Below are positions 1 through 11,899 of a stretch of DNA of 64,000 nt, piece by piece. The DNA comes from Hygrophila difformis (lineage: Eukaryota; Streptophyta; Magnoliopsida; Lamiales; Acanthaceae): NCBI GenBank assembly GCA_030278955.1, contig JAOANR010000004.1, positions 55,949,120-56,013,119 on the forward strand, written 5' to 3'. How positions within the stretch are numbered: position 1 is the stretch's first letter; each line of letters begins with the position of its first letter. A program made the position numbers and the translations under genes. The notes beneath the pieces are model-generated. The model had not been told where the DNA came from. It did not search any database and saw only the letters and a list, made by a program, of their open reading frames with translations.

Positions 1-257
1 CTTTTGCGCTAGTTCTAACATTGGCAAAAGAAGATAAAACATGAACACAGTGAATTATGAAAACATAGACAAGAGCTTATAAGGTGTAGGGGGTTCAAGT
101 TGAGGACGAAACAAGTAAAATGTATGTAACCTACAAGAGAGTGTATCTCAATTCTCAAAATTCAGATATCCTTCTAAATAGATGAAAAATTCATACAGTT
201 GCACCTATACTTCTGAGGCATGCTGAAAAGGGTTGGTTTTCAACTTTTTGATGATAG

Positions 258-2017
258 GACACAGAAATAACAATTGATCCTTTGATGAATTTGCCAACCG
301 CAAAGATTAAAAGGGTGCTTGTTGAAAAATACAAGCACTCGGATTATGGGAGAAAGACATGGCTCAAGATTCGAGAACTCTCCACCATGGTAAGTATCGA
401 AACTAGCCTTGGCATTGCATTGTTTTTATATTTCCCAACCTGTATGTGATTTAGAGATCAACACAATTATCATCGATATCATGAATAGTGATACCATATT
501 TTGGCGAAAGTCACATTATGACAATGAGATTGATCACGAGTCACAACTTATCCAACACGTTAATGACCTATTGAAAATGCAGCAACAAGAACACGAGCTT
601 GAAACGATTAAAGGAAGCCAAGCAACATGGTGGAAGCAACTTTCGACATTGACACAACGATCATTCTTGAACATGTCCCGGGACATAGGATATTATTGGT
701 CCCGGATAGTCATATATACCATGGTGGCCATATGCGTTGGAACTATATTTTATGATGTTGGTACTGGTTACACTGCAATCTATGCTCGGGGAGCTTGTGC
801 AGGATTTGTCACTGGTTTCATGACTTTCATGTCCATTGGTGGATTTCCATCCTTCATCGAGGAAATGAAGGTACATTTAAACGCTTATTTGAACATAAGT
901 TTGGAGGGTTACCGAAGTATGTCTGGCCCGGTGGATGTGGATTTTTTGTATTTATTGATTTGTTAGTTGGATGTTCTCGATGTATAGGTTTTTACTCGGG
1001 AGAGGCTTAATGGCTATTATGGTGTGGCGGTGTTCATCCTATCGAACTTCATATCGTCGTTCCCATTCTTGATTGCAGTCTCAGTGATCACCGGGACAAT
1101 TACATTCTACATGGTTTTTAAGGCTGAATTCTCTCGTTATGTCTTCTTTTGCCTTAATGTATTTGGATGCATCGCAATGGTTGAGAGTGTTATGATGATT
1201 GTAGCGTCGCTAGTCCCCAACTTCTTGATGGGGATCATATCTGGCGCTGGTGTCCTTGTAAGTAATACTTACTATCTAAATACTTTCAAGATACATATTA
1301 ATGGATTCAACTTTCTTACAATCTCATCCATAATATGTATGCAGGGAATTATGATGATGACATCAGGTTTCTTCCGGTTGCTCCCGGATCTGCCAAAGCC
1401 CATTTGGCGGTATCCAATTTCATATATTGGATATGGTGCTTGGGCATTGCAGGTATATCTATCATTCCCTTTTCTTTCATTACTATAAATCAAGTTTTAC
1501 TAGAGGAGAAACTGTCTTGGAAAATCCTCAAGTAGAACTACATGTTTGGCTATTGATAGGCTTATTAACTTTTATGATATTGTAAACTTTGGTTAAGGAC
1601 ATTTATAACCGTAACGTTAAACCAATGTCTGCAATTATGATTGCGGTGCAGGGATCCTACAAGAACGACATGATAGGATTAGTATTTGACCCTTTGATGG
1701 CTGGTGAACCAAAAATGAAAGGCGAGGATGTCATAGAGAAAATGTTTGGGATACCTCTAGACCATTCAAAATGGTGGGATTTGCTTGCGGTCTATGTTCT
1801 CATAGTGTGCTATAGGCTCCTATTCCTAATCGTGCTCAAGGTAAAAGAGAGAACCGCACACTTTTTCCAGTCAATTTATGCTAAGAGAGTAGTGCATCAG
1901 TTCAAACAGAGATCTTCATTTAAGATGAAGACATCCTTTTCTTCATCCAAGAGATACCGTAGCCTCAATTCATTATTGTCTTCTCCAGAAGGCCTCGACT
2001 CTCCCATCCCCGAGTAG
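258..2017 (+). CDS. ABC transporter G family half-transporter, C-terminal part (ABCG11/WBC11-like), 5' truncated by window edge
   Basis: Exons read as 258-389, 457-870, 988-1257, 1345-1452 and 1652-2017, 429 codons in one frame with GT-AG junctions. The ATP-binding half must lie left of the window. What remains is the linker and the membrane domain. [49 protein letters not shown] and [19 protein letters not shown] match the transmembrane domain of plant ABCG11/ABCG12/ABCG15 proteins, which export cutin and wax precursors at the plasma membrane. The C-terminal tail is Ser/Lys-rich and ends SPIPE. Family membership is firm. The exact paralog is not, because the linker after the second junction differs from what I remember of ABCG11. 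It could be a lineage-specific copy. I cannot tell whether the missing part is intact. Confidence 0.85.
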
Positions 2018-2237
2018 ATAATAGCCATAGAGTGGCTTGTGTAGAAGAAGTTTCTGAAGAGTTGTTATATCGACAAAAATGTCGCATATTTCACCTATAT
2101 ATTTGATTGTAGAAATAGTGTGGAATGGAGAAGGGGGGTTTTAATCAGCTGAACCTTGCATTTTGCATAGAAGGAAGTTTACTGTTTTGGGGGGATACTT
2201 GTGTATGCAACAGAAATTTATGTTCTTTGTTTTTCGG

Positions 2238-2243
2238 AATAAA
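2238..2243 (+). promoter_or_regulatory. poly(A) signal AATAAA of the ABCG gene
   Basis: An AATAAA hexamer lies about 220 bp after the ABCG stop codon in T-rich sequence, a normal place for a plant near-upstream polyadenylation element. Inferred from sequence only. Confidence 0.4.
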
Positions 2244-2249
2244 GAGACA

Positions 2250-4427
2250 TGATATAGTGTGAACTTTTTCTTTTCTTATTTTTATTTTTTTTTATTTTTT
2301 TATTTTTATGAACTTATCATAGTATGTATCTGGAGTTTTCTTGTAGAAACAGTGATTGCTGTACAATTTTGTTGTGAATTCCCCTGTCCATATCCTTCTG
2401 GTAGTATTGTGGGGACTGACTGCCCTACCAAAATATTTCTGTTGCTGTTTATACAAGTCATAACTGGTAAATCAGAAATTGATGTTCTTACCATCACCCC
2501 CAAACGATGGTAGAAAACATTTGAGGATAACACAACAGGCATCATGGGCAGAGGCAACAAGGGAATTATGGATCATGAAAAAATTCCGACAACAGCCACC
2601 AATACAAGGGAAGGTTTCCTTCCCTTTTCACTCTAGTTGTGAAGGGAAATTTTTTAATGAATTAGATCATTTCATTTGTTTTTATTCTTTCCATTATTAT
2701 AACACTTAGAAACTTAATTTCCACACAAATTATTTCTTTGATTTCCATTTCCCTCGATATAAATAAAGCCTTATTTATATATTGTGAGGGGAGAGTGAAC
2801 TTCTTACATGCCAGACTTTATTTCTGGGTTTCTTTAATTCCTCGTCATATAATTATTTGATATCGTGTGTTATATATATTTCTTAATTGTTTGTTTTCAA
2901 TGATGAAGTAGCAATGTTTTGCTTCTCATTATCCAAGAACCGTTCACCACTAGTCTACTTTGATGGTTAGATTCAATTTATTCCAAGCTTCTTTGCTCGC
3001 TCATTGTTTCTATATAGCATTCCATCTTTTTGAAATTGCAGGTTACTACTATTTTTTGTTTGTTTTGTCTCTTTTATAGCTTCTCACCATTTGGAATTGA
3101 GATTGTGACAAATTATAAACACGTTAATTAAAATTGTAAAATCTGATACAAAAATATAATCAGTTTGGATATACTTACTAGTAGTATATCACAAATAGAC
3201 CCACAATTCAGACCACAACTATTCCAACCCCATGTGTACGCTATGATTTTTCTTTTTTTTCCCCGTAAATATGGAATTTTCTGGATCTCTTAGTGTCCCA
3301 ATAGTAACAACCCTGTCAAAGGTCAAACCATTCTTTGCGTTCACTGGGTTCAAACCGATCTCTCAAACTCAAACTAACTAATGTTGGTTGAATATAGCTA
3401 AATTTCTAATAATTTTTATTACCATAGTAGTAGTATTTTTCTAGTGTAGTCTCTTATTTCTAGAATTAAATAATTATCCTTTATTTTCAAATATCCTTTT
3501 TCTTATATCACCAACATTATAGCTTTTCAGGAACAAGATGAAAGTGTTAAATTCATTTTCCATTCCATTATATGGTAATCAAACTGTCGAAGGAAAAATC
3601 CAATCCCTATACATTAGTGCAGTGATGTGTTTTTTCCCCTGTAATCATGTTTTGCTTCGTATTTAGAACATATAAATAAAGGGAGTGATTGGCTCACTCT
3701 AGAGTTGACAATCCCTCAAAAAATTAGTCTATATCTATATACTATATTATAATAAAAAAAATTATTTAATATACTAAACCCCTACACCAAATTACTCAAC
3801 TCTAAAACATAATTTAGAAACCTCAGATCAAACCTACTTTGCGGGACTTTAAAGCAAGAAAAGGTTTTTTTGGCGGAACAGTCAGTAGAGGCTAGAGAAA
3901 AAAGCAAGAAAAGGTTAATAAAGATAAAGGAGAATGATCAGCCAAATCAATAATATGGTACAGGAAGAAAATGGATTAATTCCAAATAATGGTCAAAGTC
4001 GAAAAATTCTCTTCTGCTCCATTTGACAGTACAGAAATTCTGAAATCGGAAATTTAAATCCTACAAATATAACGTATTTAAAACTCATCCAAACCTACTT
4101 TAAAATTTACTACAATACAGATTATAACTCTTTTTTTAAAGTCTGATTTGCTCTCAAGAAATTAAGACCTACTTGCTTATCTTTCTATCTAATATTAATG
4201 TAATTAAGATTGAATTATTCCTAAAAGGCCATTATCCAATAAACTATATATAGTACTCCCAAGTATATTGAACCACAAACAAAATCAGGCGGATATTTGG
4301 TTGGGAAGTTCAAGTTCAAAAGATGTCCCTGAAAATAGACCCTCTGAAGTTTGAACATCCACCAAAGAAAATATAGTGTTTTCTTTGTTGCACACAAATA
4401 ATTTCCTGGTATTACTTTAAAAGCTTA
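2250..4427. other. intergenic, AT-rich, no gene recognised
   Basis: I see no coding exon, RNA gene or complete terminal-repeat element between the ABCG 3' end and the Tourist-like MITE at 4428. The short open frames at 2259-2709 have no domain-like sequence and overlap T-rich runs. Confidence 0.6.
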
Positions 4428-4614
4428 GGCTCCGTTGGATAGAATAAAACCAAAACCTCCACTTATTCTATAAGAAGCCGTTCAATGAAAGGTGAGTAGA
4501 AAAAAGAAAAATAAATAATAAAAAGACTCCTATCACTTATTTCTAACAATCTTATTACCGAACTTCTTATTCAGTACATGATAAGAAGCAAAGAAAGAAC
4601 TATCAAACGGGACC
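4428..4614. mobile_element. Tourist-like (PIF/Harbinger) MITE, 187 bp
   Basis: The left end GGCTCCGTTGGATAG and the right end CTATCAAACGGGACC are imperfect inverted repeats. They are flanked by TTA at 4425-4427 and TTA at 4615-4617, the 3-bp duplication typical of PIF/Harbinger insertion. There is no coding capacity. Confidence 0.75.
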
Positions 4615-5131
4615 TTAGTTTGGGCATGGAGAAAAGAAAAGGACAACTACATTTCTGACCAATTTGGCAACAAAGGAGGAAGACTCGGGCATTAAAAGAG
4701 CCTTCTTATGATTTCCTTTCTTCTTCATATTGTATATTAGACCAATTCCATCCATTTTCTCTCCATCTAAGATAAGTTTAAAATTCAAATTATTGTACAC
4801 ATATTGAAAAGATGGTCTTAAATATATTTACATACAAGAAAGATTAATTATTTATTACCATATACGTTTTGCATCGATAACCATCAAATACACACTTGCA
4901 AAAGATAGACAATCAAATAGCTACATATAAAGTTTATGAAAAGGACACAATTGTGTTTGGCTAAATTTCAAAGGTGTGAAAATTGAGTGTATTTTATTAT
5001 TAAAAGTTGTACAGATTATAGAAACATCAGCCAAATATATCTTCAAAATGTTATCATCCGCATCTCTAAGCATGTTTATTATTAATAATGGGATTAATAA
5101 AACCAAAGAAGTTGTTTATGTGATTATTTAA

Positions 5132-5540
5132 TTCATTGTCCGGTTAGGATTGATATCAGTATAATTTAACTCATCAATCACGGGTTCTCATTTTACCGAG
5201 AGCTATATAAAATAAACACATAATGATAACTTTCCAAGGCATTAACCTACCTATATATAGGTGTACTTTAACTTTACCACTTTTACACCACATTTAAATT
5301 TGCAATAATAATGATATGATCACATTCAATTCCATTGTCGGGTTAGGATTGATATTATACTCCATAATTTAACTCATCAATCACGGATTGTTATGTTACC
5401 TAATTGCTATAGTATTATAAACTAAACACACAACGATAAATTTATAAGGCATTAATCTACCTACATATATAGGTGTACTTTAACTTTACTACTTTTACAC
5501 ATCACATTTAAATTTGAAAGAAAAATGGTATGATCACATT
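5132..5540. repeat. tandem direct duplication of a ~200-bp unit
   Basis: Two diverged copies lie head to tail, about 5132-5330 and 5331-5540. Shared landmarks in the same order are GGTTAGGATTGATAT, ATTTAACTCATCAATCACGG, AAGGCATTAA, TATAGGTGTACTTTAACTTT and ATGATCACATT. No coding sequence is visible. It may be an unclassified element or a local duplication. Confidence 0.75.
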
Positions 5541-5568
5541 TTACGTTGATAAAATAAGTACTAATAAC

Positions 5569-6081
5569 TAGAGCTGTAAATAGAACAAACAGTTCGTGAG
5601 CTGAGCTCGTTTCGACATGTGTTCGTTCGTTAACAACTCGTTCGGTAAGTTAAACGAACCGAGCTCAAACACATAATTTGGTTTGTGTGTTCGTTCGTTA
5701 AGTTCGCGAACAGTTCGAAATTCTTTTCTAATGGAATATATTATAAAAAATAAATATTTTATCTAGTTGTTCATTCCATTTTTCATTTTTATTAATTTCA
5801 CATTTATCTCATAAATTATATTAGAATATAACATTACATTTTCACACCTAATTTAATTCTAAAACAAGTAAATTATTAATAAAATAAATGATTCGTTAAC
5901 TGAGCTCGACTAGGCTCGTGTTGGTTCGTTATTAGCTCGTTCGTAAGGTTAAACGAACAGAGCTCAAACATGAAAATTGGCTCGTTAAGATTTTTGGCTC
6001 GGTTCGTGTTCGTTCGTTAAGCTTAACGAACAGAGCTCAAACACTTGAAGCTCGGTTTAGTTCGGCTCGTTTACAGCTCTA
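5569..6081. mobile_element. hAT-type nonautonomous element, family A, copy 1 (513 bp)
   Basis: The ends are TAGAGCTGTAAA and its exact inverse TTTACAGCTCTA. The 8-bp target-site duplication CTAATAAC is perfect at 5561-5568 and 6082-6089, which marks hAT transposition. The interior has repeated GTTCGTTCGTTAA and GAGCTC words in the subterminal regions around an AT-rich centre, and no ORF. Copy 2 is at 33224-33739. Confidence 0.93.
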
Positions 6082-6089
6082 CTAATAAC

Positions 6090-7172
6090 CCAATTAATCC
6101 AATGAATGTGATATGGTAAAATCAATTAATCCAAGAACTTTAAGCCAACACTTTCACCCTTCATACGATCGTTGCTGCATTTCGCAATATTTATCAAAAA
6201 TAATTTTTTTTTTTATGCATGATCCTAGTAACTCTAATACTCAGAATAATTTAATGTTGAACATCATATTCACGTAGAGTGATGGGATACATTATGCACT
6301 ATCAGAGTGAATTATTTTAGATGATAGTCTTATCACATAGTTTGATGGGATTGGATATCATGGTTTTGCATAATTATGCCACGGCCATAATCCTCAGTAA
6401 AGTCTAATCATTCGAAGTGAACAAAATGACTATATTACAAATAAGTATCTAATGATATTTAGCCCTTTTAAGTATCACAACTATTCAAAGTAACCAAACA
6501 ATTAGCTTTTTGATAAAATAACTTATCGACATTGGTCCTATACGTAATCAATATGCCCTAAGGTTATTTAAGGACATATAATCATCAGCCTCGGAACCCG
6601 ATGAGCTTGGAACTTGTAATAAGCCCAAGAATTCCAGCATGAGAAGAGTAGCATGGGATTGGTTTGCAAATCAGAATAGGAATCAAGATCGAAATGAAAA
6701 TTATCAAGCTGAAAGAATCAAAGATTCTTCCATATTTTCTAGAATCAAGTCATAATACAGATTGAAAGTATGGGCACATTTTCAATTCAATTTCCGAATA
6801 CCCATACCCATGTATCAAACAACTACCCTAACAGACATGCTACTTTCATCAAAACCTTATTTGGATTATCCACTATTGTTCCTAAGATGAAAGTAAGCAT
6901 CAAGAGAGTGGCACTATTATTCCTAAGATGAATACAACAAGTAAATAAACCAGACTAAAACCACGGAAACATCAACAATGATTCCAAATAAAGGAAACCA
7001 CATTAAGTAAGTTATTTACGCAGCACATTTGAACTATTCGAAAAGGCACAGGTAGATATATATATATATATATATATATTCAACAATGCAAATTAACAGC
7101 ACATATTAACAAGCATAGACAAGCAGTTTAGCACAATTTAACATTACCTACATATGAGTACATTGCTCAAGC
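6090..7172. other. intergenic, with (AT)n microsatellite near 7059-7078
   Basis: AT-rich DNA with no supported gene. A run of about ten AT units sits near 7059-7078. The last part may be the 3' untranslated region of the TRAUCO-like gene on the minus strand. Confidence 0.5.
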
Positions 7173-7267
7173 TTAGTCAACCATTTCAGCTGCTTTCACA
7201 ATTTTAGTGTTGTAATCGTTTACCACTTTGAACATGGGGCACATTCTGGTGATATTCCATGGATAAC
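7173..7267 (-). CDS. candidate alternative last exon of the TRAUCO-like gene
   Basis: On the minus strand, after a pyrimidine-containing acceptor ending GATGACAG, there is an open stretch of 30 codons then TAA. It begins YPWNITRMCPMFKVV and ends KIVKAAEMVD. It is phase 1. If the upstream exon used a GT donor after 7820 (inside ...GRVEN-G), the two would join in frame and give a 464-residue protein instead of 441. The composition looks coding, unlike the surrounding DNA. I do not recognise a domain. It could be a remnant exon of another gene or chance. Confidence 0.35.
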
Positions 7268-7793
7268 CTGTCATCAAAGAAAGTTTCTATCAAGAGAAGC
7301 ATCCCCCTCCCCCATTTTGCTCACTATAGCATTATAAACATATGATGAGAGCAATGAAAGAAAGAGCTACAGTTACTATAGTGAATAATTAATCATAATG
7401 AATCCATAGTCATAATGCATCCAGTCAATTACGCAGAGAATCATTAGTGGTTAGAAAAGGGGGAAGAGGGATTAAATATTTCATGGATTTGAACATCCTT
7501 AAAATTTGAAGGTCAAGTCAATGAATTGGAAGCACAAGAATAAAAAATCTAACTCCACAACACAGTTTCTCCCCGATCTTGATGGTTAAATCAAGTTTTT
7601 TATCTCCTCCCCCACTCTCTCTGACAATCTACAGCTACATCCTCATCATCCACGACCTCTCAGTGAGAAAGGCCAGGAATTCATGTTTGACTCTCGAGTT
7701 CACAACTAGGCGACTTTTTATAATGTCAGTAGTGGAAAGCGCAGCAACAAAACTACGACCACATGATAATAGATGCGAGAACAAATCTGTTAG

Positions 7794-9916
7794 CTACTGT
7801 TTCATCTCAATGGACGGACCATTCTCAACTCTGCCATTGTAACTTTGATATGGAACTTCAACCATAGGCTTTGGAATGGGGCGCCCACCAAAGTCGTCAG
7901 GATATGCTTCAAATTCAGGACCGAAATTGAACTTAACGACACAATTTGGTTGGTTTGGAAGAGTGTACATTGAAGCAGCAGGGTAGTAACGACCACCATA
8001 AAGATCTTTAAATGCAACCCCTGGAGATTTTCCATTTTTGAAAAATGATATTTCACTTCCTGCAAACCACAAACAACATTTCATAAATGACACAGTCAAC
8101 ATGTTACCCAACAGTAGCCCATATCAACACATCTAAAAACTGAATTTTGGGAATGAGGAAACATTATTAGCCCATATCAACACAACTGATATCTAACTTA
8201 TTCGGTTATTCCTTCTAAGAAAGAATGAACTAATCAGAGTACAAATGTCCATTCTGCTTGGATTGAGAACAAACATACAAAAGCCACAGTATTGCTCCAT
8301 TCCTGTTCAACTTCTCCCAATTTGATTCTACCAAAATAAAACTCTTTTGCAAAGACGGTGTATAAATTCCTATACGAACCAAGGTAGTTATTTTCCAAAA
8401 ACTTCGAGTGCAAGTGGGACAATTTTACTTCTGCAAGTGTGAAAAAGGGTACACCGAAATAAAACTGGATTATTAATCCAAATTTAAAACTCATGTCCTT
8501 TCCCATCTCATTCATAGCAGTACCAGTTGAAACGGTCACAATATTTCACATGTTTCATTATATCAATTGAAGAGATGAAACTTACTGTATCCATTTCTAC
8601 TAAAACTAGAACAGCATGCAGGTAGCAATGTAAAGCAGCAAACGAACAAAACATTGGCAATTAGGCTTTGTTTGAATATTTAACATAATTATATAGACTC
8701 TGCTAATGTGCTTGAAACGGGTTTATTGTATATGGACTCAAGTTAACTATAAAGTGGTTTGATTTAATTATAACCTAGACGCATTTTGATAACGCGGACA
8801 CTAAATTCAAACATTAAATAAATAAATAAATAAATAAAATAGCAAATAGCACTCACCAGGCACAACTTTAGGAGGATCCTCCTTTGCATCTGGAGCACAT
8901 ACATATCGTTGCCCCTTGTACCAAACCAAGCGTTGAGGTTTTGGGGCATACACCCCTCCATCAGGCAAACTAATGTAGAACCCTATAACATCACCCTCCT
9001 TGTACCCTTCCTCCCCATACTTCTCCCTCAATGCCTTGTGCACTTTACTCCCATCAACGTCCCTGTAGCCGAAGCTGTTCCCATCATATCCTACCGGCGC
9101 TTGCAGGTCCCCTTTATCAGTGGACCATCCAAGCCTCGTATGCCCCGTCCCACCCAAATGCACCAACTTAATTTCGAAATACCAAGCGCCTTCCGTGACA
9201 CCCCGTGTGGCTCTCACCATTCTGTAACCCTTTGTGCTCCCAGCAGTTAATCTATCATCGCTCAATTCGACCTTCTCAGCCTTGTACGTCTTCGAGAGGC
9301 AGATTTGTAAGTCCGCACTGTCGTCGTTCTTGTCCGGGAATCTAGGTATTGGAGTGATGTACACTTTATCCTCTGCATCGCCGTTGGCCGTACTATTTGA
9401 GGCGTGTTTGGTCTTTTTCTTTCCCTTCCGCGACGTCGTAGTCCATACGTCTTTGCTCTTCTTCTTCGACTTCTTCCCTGATTTCGGCGGCGGAGGTTTC
9501 CCGTCCTGTGATGGAGTCGCGGTTGTTTCAGCAGGAGAGGGTGATTCCGTCGCTCCAAGCTTGATGGATCCAGTTCTCTCCAAGTCCAAATCCTGCTTCT
9601 GCTTCTTCGGAAGGGGCTCCTCGCATTCCTCCTCGTCTCCGTCGGTCTCTAGGGATAATTTTGGTGAGTCGTGGGGATCAATTGAAAATTCGTGGTCATT
9701 GTCCGCCTCGAGCGGCGTGCCGTAGACGGAGGTACCGTCAGAGGAAAAATCTTCGGACGCTACGGCTTCCGCCTCTTCCTTGACTCCGCCAGCCTGATTT
9801 GGTTCGGCGTGGGTTAAATTAACCTTATTCCCCGTCGAATTGACATCAGAACCGGAATCTCCTCCAGTTCCAGCAGCTATTGCGGAGTCTGGTGGTGGCG
9901 CATTGCCGTCGTTCAT
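7794..9916 (-). CDS. TRO: TRAUCO / ASH2-like SPRY-domain protein (COMPASS-type histone H3K4 methyltransferase subunit)
   Basis: Two exons, 9916-8857 and 8059-7794, joined phase 1 (...VVPG/SEISFF), give 441 residues. The N-terminal ~200 residues are acidic, then Lys-rich ([20 protein letters not shown]), as expected for a nuclear protein. The rest is a B30.2/SPRY domain: [66 protein letters not shown], then [12 protein letters not shown] and [19 protein letters not shown]. This matches Arabidopsis TRAUCO, the plant ASH2 homolog, which works with WDR5a and RbBP5-like in H3K4 trimethylation. No PHD-WH region is seen, as in TRAUCO. The start is the first Met of the long open frame. Confidence 0.92.
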
Positions 9917-10151
9917 TGCAGAGGCTTTGATGCTCCGCCTGTCAAACTGCTCACTCAGTACCGTGGGAGAACCAAAAAAATCTTTATCCTAGTAGGAGTA
10001 TAATAAGATAGAGCGTATATTTCGGAAATGGGGCTATAGGCTCATCTTTGCTTGGGCTAGCCCAGTACGTTGAAACTGTCATATAAGCCTATAAATTGAC
10101 CCAGTTACGATTTAAAGCCCAACGGTAATGAGTTGGAAAAACAAAGAAAAA

Positions 10152-10225
10152 TGGCCCATGCAGGTCTCGAACCTGCGACCTTCGCGTTATTAGCACGACG
10201 CTCTAACCAACTGAGCTAATAGGCC
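10152..10225 (-). tRNA. tRNA-Ile (anticodon AAT)
   Basis: The minus strand folds as a full cloverleaf. The 7-bp acceptor GGCCTAT/ATGGGCC contains one T-G pair. The D-arm is GCTC-AGTTGGTTA-GAGC. The anticodon stem TCGTG/CGCGA closes the loop CTAATAA, with AAT at positions 34-36. The T-arm is GCAGG-TTCGAGA-CCTGC, and the discriminator is A. It is 74 nt with no intron, with A box TAGCTCAGTTGG and B box GGTTCGAGACC. It decodes AUU/AUC after A34-to-I editing. It lies about 240 bp upstream of the TRAUCO-like start. Confidence 0.96.
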
Positions 10226-11169
10226 AATTTGATAATTTGTCATTAATTTATAAATATAATCCCTATAAATACACTTGTCTCTTTCCATCTCTTTTGATCT
10301 ATGGAGCAGATATTAGTATAGTCTTCAGAGAAATTATTCTTGTGCGTGTAACACGAGTTTAGAACCTTTCTTTTACTCAATCTTTGGTTTTTGGAGAAAT
10401 GCATATGAAGTGGCCAAATTCTATGCATCTCTATATTCTTATTTCACAGTCATAAACCCATCATCAGTTTTAAAATTTCAACATTGTAAATTTAATTCGT
10501 AAAATAATCTACTAAAATAAACAAAAGAGGGAATAAAATAAACCGATGCGTGAATCATGAGAAGGGACAAATGCAAGTGCACTTCTAGTGTTGAAAGAAC
10601 ATTCTAGTACCTTTTACGGTATTTTTAAATTTTATTTTAGGATTGGATAGGTTTCACTTTTATAGAATCGGATTCTCCAACCTTTTAAAATGAATACTCT
10701 ATAATTTCATGGGAAAAATCCTCTTTTTTTTAAAAAATAGTATTTAAAAAAATAACAAGTTTTTTTCCGTTACATGAGACTAATTATATATACAACAATA
10801 GTAATGTAATTTTTCATATATTAAGAACAATGAATTGTACGATTTACACAAAAATTTGCCAATATCGGACTACACCGGCATCTCACCCTCTTCTCGAGTT
10901 TTAATATTAAATAAACAAAAGAAAGGACATGGGAGAAAAAAAGTTAAAGAAATTAAATACTACATTAAATTTTATTTTATTTTATTTAAAAAAAAAACAT
11001 GCATGTTTTTGAGAGTTGGAAGTAATATAAAGAAAAGAAGAGAAAGGAGAATATTTTATAATTTTGTCCATAATTATACGAAAGATCAAAAGATGGTAAG
11101 TTGGTTCGAGTGTTATGGAGCTGTGGGACTCTTAAGTAACGAATTCCATCTGTATCTGTAAGAGATAAC
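10226..11169. other. intergenic, AT-rich, no gene recognised
   Basis: A/T-rich sequence with poly-A and poly-T runs. The open frame at 10835-11161 is Lys-rich, has no recognisable domain and runs toward the hAT element, so I do not call it a gene. Confidence 0.55.
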
Positions 11170-11177
11170 CTGTCCAC

Positions 11178-11688
11178 TAGGGGTGATAACGAGTCGAGTC
11201 GAGCTCGAGTAGTGGGGTACTCGAGCTTGACTTGATGGTATTTTTGAGCTACTCGAGCTCGAGTCGAGTAGTTGAGCTCAAGCTCGAGCTCGACTTGACT
11301 CGAGTTCGAGTTCGAACTCGAGTAGCTCGATTATTTTTTTTTAAAATTTTTTTCCTTCTCGAGCTCGAGCTCGAGTCGAGTACTCGAGCTTATCGAGTAT
11401 TTTTTTTAATTTTTTTATTTTTCTTTTAAAATTTACAAAAAAAATTAAAAAAAAAAAAAAAAGAAAATGGGTCGAGTACTCGATACTCGACTTGACTCGA
11501 GTACTCGACTCGAGTTCGAGTATCATATACACGGACTCGAGCTCGAGCTCGATACTCGAGTGCGCTACTCGACTACTCGACTCGACTCGAATTTTTCGAG
11601 TACGAGTCGAGTTTTTCCGAGTCGAGTTCGAGTAGCACTAAGTTTTTTCCGAGTCGAGTTCGAGTAGCACTACTCGTTAATCACCCTA
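11178..11688. mobile_element. hAT-type nonautonomous element, family B, copy 1 (511 bp)
   Basis: The left end is TAGGGGTGATAACGAG and the right end CTCGTTAATCACCCTA, so the right end has lost one C. A perfect 8-bp target-site duplication CTGTCCAC lies at 11170-11177 and 11689-11696. The interior is almost entirely permutations of CTCGAG/GTCGAG/GAGCTC around an A/T-rich centre, so every strand reads as Leu/Glu/Ser/Arg repeats. The ORFs there are artefacts. Confidence 0.92.
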
Positions 11689-11899
11689 CTGTCCACGGGA
11701 TCTTCAAGTGATTAGTATTAGAGCTAATGAGTCATGGCATATCCGTATCCGGTATTCAATAGTATTGGATCTTCAAGCGCTTTTCCAGCTGAATCCTGAT
11801 TCCTTCAACTTGATGACGGATATACTACTAGTATCATTCTTACTCGATATATCCTGCAGCGCCTTTGCCTTTGCCTGATGATGCCTATTTATTTATTTA

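Noticed and set aside
1..257. Possible further upstream ABCG exon
   Set aside because: No open stretch of ABCG-like sequence with splice sites was found; it reads as intron.
9234..9725. 163-codon plus-strand open frame
   Set aside because: Shadow of the TRAUCO-like exon on the minus strand, whose SPRY domain is unmistakable.
11232..11667. Several Leu/Glu/Arg/Ser repeat open frames in both directions
   Set aside because: Produced by CTCGAG word arrays inside a hAT element with a defined target-site duplication.
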